A DNA stretch of 64,000 nt from Amia ocellicauda (GCF_036373705.1 NC_089863.1:5701357-5765356), one strand, 5' to 3'; shown: positions 1-9,337, numbered from the stretch's first letter. The notes: a model not told the origin generated them from the letters alone. Translations and numbers: made by a program.

Positions 1-395
1 GTTTTGATTAGAGAAACATTGGTTTGAGCACCAGTTGAGCTTAAAACGTTTGAATTTAGGAGGAGATTAAGGTTAACCATCAACGGCTTTAAGGAAATCC
101 CTGGTTTTGTTGTCCGTGAGAGCTGTTTGTATGTGTTCAGTTAGCAGTAAAGTGGCTGATGCAAGACGATCTTTTTGTGCAAAAGACAAACTGATTTTCA
201 GATTCTGATTCTGAGATTCTAAATAAAAAACTGGCCAGTAAGTATTTTTCCAAATATTTTTTAGAACAGGTACAATGCTGATGGGTCTGTAGTTCGAAAT
301 GTGTTCTTTAATCAGATGGGGGTGATCAAGCCTTTCTTACAAATGGGATGAGTGTTATTTAAGATGCAAAGATTAGTAATGTGATGAATAATATT
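1..395 (-). mobile_element. LINE reverse-transcriptase fragment (unit 1)
   Basis: On the minus strand one open frame of roughly 75 codons holds NYRPISIVPVL (277-294 for NYRPIS), the hallmark of non-LTR retrotransposon reverse transcriptase, then SATLLLTEHIQTAL (about 121-162), then FLKAVD (about 79-98), which stands where the family has its FLDLxKAFDTVDH palm motif. Upstream, PICKKGLITPI (315-347) matches the conserved PIxKKG stretch but in another frame, and sequence after AVD has also shifted frame. So there are at least two frameshifts and the catalytic FADD box is absent. The clade looks like the CR1/L2/Jockey group; I cannot resolve it further. It is an old, dead 5'- and 3'-truncated piece carried in every unit. 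Confidence 0.75.
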
Positions 396-791
396 TTATA
401 CACATCTGCTGCGTGAAGAATGCTGACCAGCACCAGTCTACTCAAACACTCCAATATCAGCAACAAACTTAGGTTATGTTATGTTCATTATTATGCAGGA
501 GGTAAACCATCTGGTATTTGAATGAGATGTAATCACTTCCAATAGATAAGACTGTAACCTGTCTATCTGAAGATGCAAAAAGGCTTCTCCAAACTCACAT
601 GTATATTTATCTATAATCTATATTTATGTTTTATGGAATAAACTTGTTACTTCTTCATCGCTGTATCCTGGGATTTACTAAAACCACTACAGATATAAAG
701 AGCGATAATAATCTTGAATTCAATAAACATGATCCAGTGATTGTGCAGCTCTTGACTGCAGGTCTCTGCGCATACAGGGTGTTTAATGAGT
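396..791. other. AT-rich spacer, no gene seen
   Basis: This stretch lies between the LINE piece and the inner repeat. It is AT-rich, with short ATTTAT/TATATT runs, and is present in units 1-12. I see no RNA gene, motif or convincing frame. The 62-100-codon plus frame that crosses it (626-928 here) stops and starts with single variants among units and has no family resemblance. Confidence 0.6.
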
Positions 792-874
792 CGCTGAATC
801 GGCGCTGCTGTTTAAACCGAGACAGTCGATACCATCCCACACAGAGATCACCAGACCAGCCCACCTGCTCACTG

Positions 875-975
875 ATTGGGTTAGGAAGAACCGTCACTCA
901 AAACTACTCGACCAATGGAGAGCCATGATCCACGCCTCCCTGTAAATCCCACCCTCACGACAAAACAGCGCCAAA
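875..975. promoter_or_regulatory. CCAAT pair with E2F-like site
   Basis: Within the inner repeat ATTGG (875-879) and CCAAT (912-916) face opposite ways 33 bp apart. They are followed by GCGCCAAA (968-975), which on the minus strand is TTTGGCGC, an E2F consensus. Such a grouping is found in NF-Y/E2F promoters. It recurs in nearly every inner copy; unit 13 has lost the CCAAT pair. No transcript start or TATA box is evident, and short motifs arise by chance, so this is only a candidate. Confidence 0.25.
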
Positions 976-1081
976 ACTCGTAAACGAAAGAAAAAAAATC
1001 GAAAGCAAAGAAACTGGCGACGAAAACAAAAAATGCAGCATCACAAGCAAAGACGAGGGCTGCAGGCCAGTCTTGATAAAG

Positions 1082-1113
1082 TTTTTTTTTTTTTTGATTT
1101 CAATACATTTATT
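1082..1113 (-). promoter_or_regulatory. Poly(A) signal and A-tract behind the transposase fragment
   Basis: On the minus strand AATAAA (1108-1113) overlaps the frame's TAA stop. About 10 nt further lies an uninterrupted A-run of 14 (1082-1095); in type B copies the run is 16-18. A signal followed so closely by pure A is what a reverse-transcribed polyadenylated mRNA leaves. The same arrangement is in all 25 copies. An A-rich element end is the alternative. Confidence 0.45.
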
Positions 1114-1588
1114 TGTTTTCAATTCTATAAATGTTGCATTCGATTTTTTTATTTTTGATCTCAAAATCAATTTTTTGACTAGAGGCAGAGGAGGGTCGTG
1201 GTTTGGAGGAGGTGCGACGGCGAGGGCTGACTACCGGAGTACTGGCAGGACCAGCACTGAAGGGTGCTGCTATCTCTGAAGCTCCAAAGTCAGCCAGCTC
1301 CTCAACCAGCCGCTCCCTGAAGGCCAACTGTGTGAGATGCGCCAGCCCTTTCACCTTGGTCAGGTGCTGGTGCAGGATGAAGGAGTTGACGACAGCAGTG
1401 TCCACAAAGTGGTAAAAGAGGGTCTTGTACCACTTCATGGTCTTCTGCAGGACATGGCAGTAGCCGACCAGAGCATCGGACAGGTCGACGCCCCCAATTC
1501 CAGCAGTGTAGTCCTTCACGGCACAAGGGATGGGGACATCCTTCCGTATCCAAGCTCCATTCTCCTTCACTCGGCGATTGGCAAAGTC
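1109..1588 (-). pseudogene. piggyBac-family transposase, C-terminal fragment (copy 1)
   Basis: The frame encodes the end of a DDE transposase of the piggyBac/PGBD4-like type. Seen: GGVDLSD near residue 26 of the 153-codon stretch, holding the third catalytic Asp of the family, then [12 protein letters not shown] and NSFILHQHL typical of the region after it, then [12 protein letters not shown] and a Ser/Pro/Arg-rich tail. The family protein is usually 500-600 residues; here only about the last quarter to third remains. The first two catalytic Asp residues, the rest of the N-terminal part and the terminal inverted repeats are not seen anywhere in the unit, so the fragment cannot act as a transposase. 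The last 20 or so codons are AT-rich and look like translated 3' UTR. This copy has no internal stop. It belongs to type A. Confidence 0.85.
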
Positions 1589-1611
1589 ATATAGATATTA
1601 ATTCATACATA

Positions 1612-1626
1612 CAGTTAGGTCCATAA
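1612..1626 (+). mobile_element. Possible transposon terminus remnant
   Basis: CAGTTAGGTCCATAA preceded by TA matches, from memory, the outer end of a short Tc1/mariner-like family common in fish genomes. Only about 15 bp match before the sequence diverges. It lies just upstream of the transposase frame in the inner copies, next to a TA-rich stretch. Confidence 0.25.
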
Positions 1627-1874
1627 CTGGGTAGATGAGTAGTGGAGGACACCGTGAGCACACTGGCCTGGTCTGGCTACCCAAGTAGGGGTACTGATGC
1701 AGAGGTTCCTAGGGGTAGCCATGGGGGAGGAGCAATGGCAGGTAGCGGTCCTCAGGCCACTGCAGGAGGAGCTGCTGACGTGGCACCAGTGGATCACAAA
1801 GACAGTGCAACACCTCCACTAGGGTTTCTACAGGGCCAGTGCCGATGAGATGTGGAAGACTTCTGCCGACTGGC

Positions 1875-2800
1875 CAGGAATTGAGAGGAAGGGATTGTGA
1901 CTGGGTAGCTGAGTTGGCGTGAAGCAGAGAGTGTGTGCCAATGCTATGCGGGAGCGAGCGCCTGTGTGATAGAGAGCAGAATAGAGTGAGATAGGGAGTT
2001 AAGTGTAATTGTTTGGGCGTGGGTCTCAGCCGATAGGGGCCTTTTAGATTGTGTTTTTTAAGGCCAATAAACCTTCCTGACGTTGCTTTATACTTGTTGT
2101 CTGCTAAAGGAAAAAGACCCCCGCTTGCTACAATACTTTTGTTTGTTAACTTTCGAACTTTGGATTCACTTGACAATAGTACGTCCACCTGCTTCCGCAG
2201 TCAGTGCACCAGTCACAATCATAGATTTTATAGATTTGCTTTAACCCTGGCCAGTAGGAATTCGACCTGCCCACATCAAACATCTGCGTCTCTCTGCCCC
2301 CGCCCCTCCCCCAAGGCATCGCAGGCTGGCAGGCAGCACAGACACAAGGCTGCGCGCACACAAGAGCAAACCCACAAGCAGTGACCACATAGATACAGAA
2401 TACTTTGTAAAAAATAATCCCAACGCTGGACGGGCCCCTTCGCTGGCTGGGGCCCCGGGACTCGAGCCCTGGTAAGCCCTTGCAATAAGTAAGCCTGACT
2501 ACACCTATACTTAAGAATTAAACCGGCTCATCGTTATTGAAAGCGAAGAAAATGTGAACAATCTTCTGTTTTTCACTTCTGACAGATTACATCATGAATG
2601 AACCAACTGGCAATATAGTGTCTTTGAAATGAACTTTACACCATTCCGCGATACAGCGAATAAAAAGCCTATCATTGAACTTTTATAACGTATATTTTGA
2701 AAACAACCACAGTCATACATACAACCTGCTACTTGAGAAACATAAATATTCTACTTTTCAGTACATCTAAACATTTGAATAAGTCGTGAAGTGAACTTAC
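1875..2800. other. Unassigned segment with plus-strand AATAAA
   Basis: It holds AATAAA at 2066-2071 just after a GGCCTT/AAGGCC inverted pair, then a C-rich stretch (about 2295-2312), a GC-rich palindromic patch (GGGCCCC, GGGGCCCCGGG, CTCGAG; 2432-2466) and an AT-rich end. A plus-strand pyrimidine tract with TTCTGACAG (about 2566-2585) resembles a splice acceptor. None of this adds up to a recognisable gene. The segment is in every unit. Units 1 and 8 lack 25 bp of it between TACAT repeats. Confidence 0.5.
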
Positions 2801-3034
2801 TTTAAGCGCACTCTTCGGTCTGAAGTCATCTGAGGAGCCTTTTCTCAAAGTGGTCTGAAGGAAGAGCACTCGAGCGCTTTCAAATAATGAATCTGGGAAC
2901 ATCTGTGACAGTATCAAACACGTGTTTAATGATTTATTATCCATTATTCGAGTTGCATACTGCAACTTCGGAGTCCTATACGACAAGGTCAGTGTGGAAC
3001 CGTGTATGCATGTCGTTATCCATCCAACACAAAA
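2801..3034 (-). other. Exon-like open frame with splice donor (unit 1)
   Basis: On the minus strand a 78-codon frame opens after a TAG at 3035-3037 and runs in phase to AAA, followed by a perfect GTAAGT donor (2795-2800). It includes RIMDNKSLNTCLILSQMF, then FESARVLFLQTTL and a basic end (RPKSALK). The mixed hydrophobic/charged make-up and the donor suggest a captured exon of a host gene. I do not recognise the protein, the upstream acceptor is weak, and no neighbouring exon is evident. Its constancy among units says little because all sequence in the array is constant. Confidence 0.3.
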
Positions 3035-3195
3035 CTATAATCGTGACTTTTGATCTTTAAAAAACATTGCTCGTGCCACTTTCCTTATGAATACGTTAAT
3101 AAATAATCGAAGTCTTGTGGAGCTTACATCAGTTCATAATGACACAATCTGTTCCATATTTTGGATCTTTCTATTTCACGAGCGAAGTCACCGCT

Positions 3196-3267
3196 TCCCT
3201 GGTGGTCTAGTGGTTAGGATTTGGCGCTCTCACCGCCGCGGCCCGGGTTCGATTCCCGGTCAGGGAA
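3196..3267 (+). tRNA. tRNA-Glu-CTC: tRNA-Glu (CTC), unit 1
   Basis: A 72-nt gene decoding GAG. The acceptor stem pairs TCCCTGG with TCAGGGA, the anticodon loop is CTCTCAC between CGGCG-type stems, and the T arm is CCGGG-TTCGATT-CCCGG. The internal Pol III promoter is complete: A box TAGTGGTTAGG and B box GGTTCGATTCC. No intron and no encoded CCA, as usual in eukaryotes. This copy has T instead of C at position 27, giving a U-G pair at the top of the anticodon stem. The following T-run is interrupted (GCTCTTTCCC); the next run of four T is at 3596-3599. Confidence 0.95.
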
Positions 3268-3911
3268 CTCGCTCTTTCCCGCCCCTTCCATAAGCGAATG
3301 GAAAATCAATAAATCAAATCTATTCACGCTAAGTAGAGTGCATGTTATCAAATATGTATTTCCTGACTTCCCGTTTCAATCCTTGTAATGAGGGTGGGAG
3401 GTGCTGTATTGTGAGAAGAAGGGCCATGTGCGCTGCTTGCAAAATGCAGGATGCGAAGGTAGCACATTACAAAGGATTGAGGGAGAGAGACGATACTGCA
3501 TTTCATAATACATCTTGAGACAGGTGTGAATTCTCACACTGTCAGAGAGTTGGCGCTGTCTTGGAAATATTACAGTGGTGGGTCCAAGGAGACACTTTTG
3601 TAAGTCAATCTTATTTGCACGCTTGTATTATTTCATGCTAATTTGTCTTTGAGTGACCATCTAGGGAGGCATGTAAGAAATGCTGGAAATAAACTCATTC
3701 ATGAACGGAAAAGATTTTCAGTTAAACTTCCGCAGTTTATTGTTAACCTATTTCTTGCTTTAATTTACTAATGTGATCTTTATAAGTGACATGGGAGTCG
3801 AGAATTAGTCAAAGGTATTGAAGAGGTTACTACTGTAATTTGTGAGTTGTTGATTACTATAGAGGGAGGGCTGGAAGACTTAAGGGGATCTAAAATATAC
3901 ATTCTTTTTTT
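3268..3911. other. tRNA downstream spacer, no gene seen
   Basis: Runs from the tRNA to the unit end. It contains linked small variants that mark unit families: AAAACGAGCACTAATCACG (units 4-7) versus AAATCTATTCACG (most others), and TTCCTGACGGCTGCTAATT-like sequence (units 4, 5, 6, 9, 12, 13) versus TTCATGCTAATT with 7 bp fewer (units 1, 2, 3, 7, 8, 10, 11). A short Cys-containing frame (for example 8367-8549) is broken in most units. I see no RNA gene. Confidence 0.6.
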
Positions 3912-4306
3912 GTTTTGATTAGAGAAACATTGGTTTGAGCACCAGTTGAGCTTAAAACGTTTGAATTTAGGAGGAGATTAAGGTTAACCATCAACGGCTT
4001 TAAGGAAATCCCTGGTTTTGTTGTCCGTGAGAGCTGTTTGTATGTGTTCAGTTAGCAGTAAAGTGGCTGATGCAAGACGATCTTTTTGTGCAAAAGACAA
4101 ACTGATTTTCAGATTCTGATTCTGAGATTCTAAATAAAAAACTGGCCAGTAAGTATTTTTCCAAATATTTTTTAGAACAGGTACAATGCTGATGGGTCTG
4201 TAGTTCGAAATGTGTTCTTTAATCAGATGGGGGTGATCAAGCCTTTCTTACAAATGGGATGAGTGTTATTTAAGATGCAAAGATTAGTAATGTGATGAAT
4301 AATATT
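3912..4306 (-). mobile_element. LINE reverse-transcriptase fragment (unit 2)
   Basis: Copy of the unit 1 fragment with the same motifs and frame breaks. Confidence 0.75.
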
Positions 4307-5019
4307 TTATACACATCTGCTGCGTGAAGAATGCTGACCAGCACCAGTCTACTCAAACACTCCAATATCAGCAACAAACTTAGGTTATGTTATGTTCATT
4401 ATTATGCAGGAGGTAAACCATCTGGTATTTGAATGAGATGTAATCACTTCCAATAGATAAGACTGTAACCTGTCTATCTGAAGATGCAAAAAGGCTTCTC
4501 CAAACTCACATGTATATTTATCTATAATCTATATTTATCTTTTATGGAATAAACTTGTTACTTCTTCATCGCTGTATCCTGGGATTTACTAAAACCACTA
4601 CAGATATAAAGAGCGATAATAATCTTGAATTCAATAAACATGATCCAGTGATTGTGCAGCTCTTGACTGCAGGTCTCTGCGCATACAGGGTGTTTAATGA
4701 GTCGCTGAATCGGCGCTGCTGTTTAAACCGAGACAGTCGATACCATCCCACACAGAGATCACCAGACCAGCCCACCTGCTCACTGATTGGGTTAGGAAGA
4801 ACCGTCACTCAAAACTACTCGACCAATGGAGAGCCATGATCCACGCCTCCCTGTTAATCCCACCCTCACGACAAAACAGCGCCAAAACTCGTAAACGAAA
4901 GAAAAAAAATCGAAAGCAAAGAAACTGGCGACGAAAACAAAAAATGCAGCATCACAAGCAAAGACGAGGGCTGCAGGCCAGTCTTGATAAAGTTTTTTTT
5001 TTTTTTGATTTCAATACAT

Positions 5020-5499
5020 TTATTTGTTTTCAATTCTATAAATGTTGCATTCGATTTTTTTATTTTTGATCTCAAAATCAATTTTTTGACTAGAGGCAGA
5101 GGAGGGTCGTGGTTTGGAGGAGGTGCGACGGCGAGGGCTGACTACCGGAGTACTGGCAGGACCAGCACTGAAGGGTGCTGCTATCTCTGAAGCTCCAAAG
5201 TCAGCCAGCTCCTCAACCAGCCGCTCCCTGAAGGCCAACTGTGTGAGATGCGCCAGCCCTTTCACCTTGGTCAGGTGCTGGTGCAGGATGAAGGAGTTGA
5301 CGACAGCAGTGTCCACAAAGTGGTAAAAGAGGGTCTTGTACCACTTCATGGTCTTCTGCAGGACATGGCAGTAGCCGACCAGAGCATCGGACAGGTCGAC
5401 GCCCCCAATTCCAGCAGTGTAGTCCTTCACGGCACAAGGGATGGGGACATCCTTCCGTATCCAAGCTCCATTCTCCTTCACTCGGCGATTGGCAAAGTC
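5020..5499 (-). pseudogene. piggyBac transposase fragment (copy 2a)
   Basis: Same protein segment as copy 1 without internal stop. Because the AT-stretch upstream is type B, the open frame runs back through it to about codon 191, but those extra residues do not resemble transposase. Confidence 0.83.
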
Positions 5500-5760
5500 A
5501 TATAGATATATATACATACATACAGTTAGGTCCATAACTGGGTAGATGAGCAGCGGAGGACACCGTGGGCACACTGGCCTGGTCTGGCTACCCAAGTAGG
5601 GGTACTGATGCGGAGGTTCCTAGGGGCAGCCATGGGGGAAGAGCATTGGCAGGTAGCGGTCCTCAGGCCACTGCAGGAGGAGCTGCTGACGTGGCACCAG
5701 TGGATCACAAAGACAGTGCAACACCTCCACTAGGGTTTCTACAGGGCCAGTGCCGATGAG

Positions 5761-5949
5761 ATGTGGAAGACTTCTGCCGACTGGCAGATGCAAGACGCTG
5801 AATCGGCGCTGCTGTTGAAACCGAGACAGTCGATACCATCCCACACAGAGATCACCAGACCAGCCCACCTGCTCACTGATTGGGTTAGGAAGAACCGTCA
5901 CTCAAAACTACTGGACCAATGGAGAGCCGAGATCCACGCCTCCCTGTAA
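5761..5949 (+). other. Open frame of unknown product across the inner-repeat joint
   Basis: A 62-codon plus-strand frame (MWKTSADWQMQDAESALLL and on, ending DQWRAEIHASL) crosses the 10-bp joint between inner copies. It is open at most other joints, for example 10792-10980, 15813-16001, 21451-21639, 22545-22733 and 31537-31725. Its composition (Trp, Glu, Leu, Lys-rich, few low-complexity runs) looks more coding-like than the other shadow frames. I recognise no family. It may be a piece of an older exon or pure chance. Confidence 0.2.
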
Positions 5950-6112
5950 ATCCCACCCTCACGACAAAACAGCGCCAAAACTCGTAAACGAAAGAAAAAA
6001 ATCAAAAGCAAAGAAACGGGCGACGAAAACAAAATTGCAGCATCGCAAGCAAAGACGGGGGCTGCAGGCCAGTTTTGATAAAGTTTTTTTTTTTTTTTTG
6101 CTTTCGATACAT

Positions 6113-6592
6113 TTATTTGTTTTCAATTCTATAAATGTTGCATTCGATTTTTTTATTTTTGATCTCAAAATCAATTTTTTGACTAGAGGCAGAGGAGGGT
6201 CGTGGTTTGGAGGAGGTGCGACGGCGAGGGCTGACTACCGGAGTACTGGCAGGACCAGCACTGAAGGGTGCTGCTATCTCTGAAGCTCCAAAGTCAGCCA
6301 GCTCCTCAACCAGCCGCTCCCTGAAGGCCAACTGTGTGAGATGCGCCAGCCCTTTCACCTTGGTCAGGTGCTGGTGCAGGATGAAGGAGTTGACGACAGC
6401 AGTGTCCACAAAGTGGTAAAGGAGGGTCTTGTACCACTTCATGGTCTTCTGTAGGACATGGCTGTAGCCAACCAGAGCATCGGACAGGTCGACGCCCCCA
6501 ATTCCAGCAGTGTAGTCCCTCACGGCACAAGGGATGGGGACATCCTTCCGTATCCAAGCTCCATTCTCCCTCACTCGGCGATTGGCAAAGTC
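6113..6592 (-). pseudogene. piggyBac transposase fragment (copy 2b)
   Basis: Open copy with four private changes: Lys to Arg twice (VRENGAW, CAVRDY), Cys to Ser (GYSHVL) and Phe to Leu (TLLYHF). It is the most diverged intact copy. Confidence 0.83.
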
Positions 6593-7829
6593 ATATAGAT
6601 ATATATACATACATACCGTTAGGTCCATAACTGGGTAGATGAGCAGCGGAGGACACCGTGGGCACACTGGCCTGGTCTGGCTACCCAAGTAGGGGTACTG
6701 ATGCGGAGGTTCCTAGGGGCAGCCATGGGGGAGGAGCAATGGCAGGTAGCGGTCCTCAGGCCACTGCAGGAGGAGCTGCTGACGTGGCACCAGTGCATCA
6801 CAAAGACAGTGCAACACCTCCACTAGGGTTTCTACAGTGCCAGTGCCGATGAGATGTGGAAGACTTCTGCCGACTGGCCAGGAATTGAGAGGAAGGGATT
6901 GTGACTGGGTAGCTGAGTTGGCGTGAAGCAGAGAGTGTGTGCCAATGCTATGCGGGAGCGAGCGCCTGTGTGATAGAGAGCAGAATAGAGTGAGATAGGG
7001 AGTTAAGTGTAATTGTTTGGGCGTGGGTCTCAGCCGATAGGGGCCTTTTAGATTGTGTTTTTTAAGGCCAATAAACCTTCCTGACGTTGCTTTATACTTG
7101 TTGTCTGCTAAAGGAAAAAGACCCCCTCTTGCTACAATACTTTTGTTTGTTAACTTTCGAACTTTGGATTCACTTGACAATAGTACGTCCACCTGCTTCC
7201 GCAGTCAGTGCACCAGTCACAATCATAGATTTTATAGATTTGCTTTAACCCTGGCCAGTAGGAATTCGACCTGCCCACATCAAACATCTGCGTCTCTCTG
7301 CCCCCGCCCCTCCCCCAAGGCATCGCAGGCTGGCAGGCAGCACAGACACAAGGCTGCGCGCACACAAGAGCAAACCCACAAGCAGTGACCACATAGATAC
7401 AGAATACTTTGTAAAAAATAATCCCAACGCTGGACGGGCCCCTTCGCTGGCTGGGGCCCCGGGACTCGAGCCCTGGTAAGCCCTTGCAATAAGTAAGCCT
7501 GACTACACCTATACTTAAGAATTAAACCGGCTCATCGTTATTGAAAGCGAAGAAAATGTGAACAATCTTCTGTTTTTCACTTCTGACAGATTACATACAA
7601 ATTTAAATACATTCGCTACATCATGAATTAACCAACTGGCAATATATTGTCTTTGAAATGAACTTTACACCATTCCGCGATACAGCGAATAAAAAGCCTA
7701 TCATTGAACTTTTATAACGTATATTTTGAAAACAACCACAGTCATACATACAACCTGCTACTTGAGAAACATAAATATTCTACTTTTCAGTACATCTAAA
7801 CATTTGAATAAGTCGTGAAGTGAACTTAC

Positions 7830-8063
7830 TTTAAGCGCACTCTTCGGTCTGAAGTCATCTGAGGAGCCTTTTCTCAAAGTGGTCTGAAGGAAGAGCACTC
7901 GAGCGCTTTCAAATAATGAATCTGGGAACATCTGTGACAGTATCAAACACGTGTTTAATGATTTATTATCCATTATTCGAGTTGCATACTGCAACTTCGG
8001 AGTCCTATACGACAAGGTCAGTGTGGAACCGTGTATGCATGTCGTTATCCATCCAACACAAAA
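7830..8063 (-). other. Exon-like open frame (unit 2)
   Basis: Same frame and donor as in unit 1. Confidence 0.3.
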
Positions 8064-8224
8064 CTATAATCGTGACTTTTGATCTTTAAAAAACATTGCT
8101 CGTGCCACTTTCCTTATGAATACGTTAATACATAATCGAAGTCTTGTGGAGCTTACATCAGTTCATAATGACACAATCTGTTCCATATTTTGGATCTTTC
8201 TATCTCACGAGCAAAGTCACCGCT

Positions 8225-8296
8225 TCCCTGGTGGTCTAGTGGTTAGGATTCGGCGCTCTCACCGCCGCGGCCCGGGTTCGATTCCCGGTCAGGGAA
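8225..8296 (+). tRNA. tRNA-Glu-CTC: tRNA-Glu (CTC), unit 2
   Basis: Consensus sequence with all stems paired, followed after 5 nt by a T5 terminator. Confidence 0.97.
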
Positions 8297-8301
8297 CTCG
8301 C

Positions 8302-8306
8302 TTTTT
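8302..8306 (+). terminator. Pol III terminator T5 (unit 2)
   Basis: Five T, 5 nt after the tRNA end; long enough for efficient Pol III release. Confidence 0.85.
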
Positions 8307-8942
8307 CCCGCCCCATCCATAAACGAATGGAAAATCAATTAATCAAATCTATTCACGCTAAGTAGAGTGCATGTTATCAAATATGTATTTCCTGACTTTT
8401 CCCGTTTCAATCCTTGTAATGAGGGTGGGAGGTGCTGTATTGTGAGAAGAAGGGCCATGTGCGCTGCTTGCAAAATGCAGGATGCGAAGGTAGCACATTA
8501 CAAAGGATTGAGGGAGAGAGACGATACTGCATTTCATAATACATCTTGAGACAGGTGTGAATTCTCACACTGTCAGAGAGTTGGCGCTGTCTTGGAAATA
8601 TTACAGTGGTGGGTCCAAGGAGACACTTTTGTAAGTCAATCTTATTTGCACGCTTGTATTATTTCATGCTAATTTGTCTTTGAGTGACCATCTAGGGAGG
8701 CATGTAAGAAATGCTGGAAATAAACTCATTCATGAACGGAAAAGATGTTCAGTTAAACTTCCGCAGTTTATTGTTAACCTATTTCTTGCTTTAATTTACT
8801 AATGTGATCTTTATAAGTGACATGGGAATCGAGAATTAGTCAAAGGTATTGAAGAGGTTACTACTGTAATTTGTGAGTTGTTGATTACTATAGAGGGAGG
8901 GCTGGAAGACTTAAGGGGATCTAAAATATACATTCTTTTTTT

Positions 8943-9337
8943 GTTTTGATTAGAGAAACATTGGTTTGAGCACCAGTTGAGCTTAAAACGTTTGAATTTA
9001 GGAGGAGATTAAGGTTAACCATCAACGGCTTTAAGGAAATCCCTGGTTTTGTTGTCCGTGAGAGCTGTTTGTATGTGTTCAGTTAGCAGTAAAGTGGCTG
9101 ATGCAAGACGATCTTTTTGTGCAAAAGACAAACTGATTTTCAGATTCTGATTCTGAGATTCTAAATAAAAAACTGGCCAGTAAGTATTTTTCCAAATATT
9201 TTTTAGAACAGGTACAATGCTGATGGGTCTGTAGTTCGAAATGTGTTCTTTAATCAGATGGGGGTGATCAAGCCTTTCTTACAAATGGGATGAGTGTTAT
9301 TTAAGATGCAAAGATTAGTAATGTGATGAATAATATT
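8943..9337 (-). mobile_element. LINE reverse-transcriptase fragment (unit 3)
   Basis: Same fragment. Just beyond it ATCTGTTGCG replaces ATCTGCTGCG, as in units 9, 11 and 12. Confidence 0.75.

Larger units (their letters stand above)
792..1874. repeat. Inner sub-repeat of about 1,094 bp
   Basis: The inner repeat runs from CGCTGAATCGG to CGACTGGC (1,083 bp). Where copies follow each other a 10-bp joint AGATGCAAGA lies between them, giving a period of 1,093-1,094 bp (for example 4703 to 5796). Two sequence types exist. Type A, usually first, has GTTTAAACC, CTCGACCAATGG and a 14-T run followed by GATTT. Type B has GTTGAAACC, CTGGACCAATGG and a 16-18-T run followed by GCTTT. Mosaics of the two are frequent. 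Confidence 0.95.
1..3911 (+). repeat. Tandem unit 1 (one inner copy)
   Basis: Reference unit. The same sequence restarts at 3912 and eleven more times. The window starts at the unit start as defined here, an arbitrary phase just after a T-run. The inner sub-repeat occupies 792-1874 once and is type A along its whole length. A 25-bp deletion between two TACAT direct repeats near 2590 is shared only with unit 8. Confidence 0.97.
3912..8942 (+). repeat. Tandem unit 2 (two inner copies)
   Basis: 5,031 bp. Inner copies span 4703-6878. The first has the type A left part but the type B AT-stretch (near 5506), so it is mosaic. The tRNA has the T5 terminator. A second T-run (TTTT at 8397-8400) lies about 100 nt beyond the tRNA and recurs only in unit 9. 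Confidence 0.97.

Noticed and set aside
1898-2132. Stretch from TGTGACTG to GCTACA with AATAAA, resembling a solitary LTR
   Set aside because: No flanking target duplication, primer-binding site or family match could be seen. TG...CA ends are easy to find by chance, so I do not call an LTR element.
1709-2188. 159-codon minus-strand frame (and its copies in most units)
   Set aside because: It crosses the inner-repeat edge, is Leu/Ser/Pro/His-rich with no family features, and is replaced by a 93-codon variant wherever another copy follows. It is a chance frame.
2049-2384. 111-codon plus-strand frame present in every unit
   Set aside because: Low-complexity Ser/Thr/Pro/Gln-rich end and no domain. 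Its constancy only mirrors the identity of the units.
2457-2472. Minus-strand GGCTCGAGTCCC resembling a Pol III B box
   Set aside because: No matching A box at the right distance and no tRNA-like fold, so not a second tRNA or SINE.
3196-3267. tRNA-Glu as the head of a SINE
   Set aside because: The tRNA is intact with both acceptor strands and has no SINE body or A-rich tail after it; its flanks are constant only because the whole unit is repeated.
8367-8549. 60-codon frame with several Cys downstream of the tRNA
   Set aside because: It opens only in units 2 and 9 because of a 2-bp difference, and the Cys spacing matches no zinc-binding motif I know, including the piggyBac C-terminal one.
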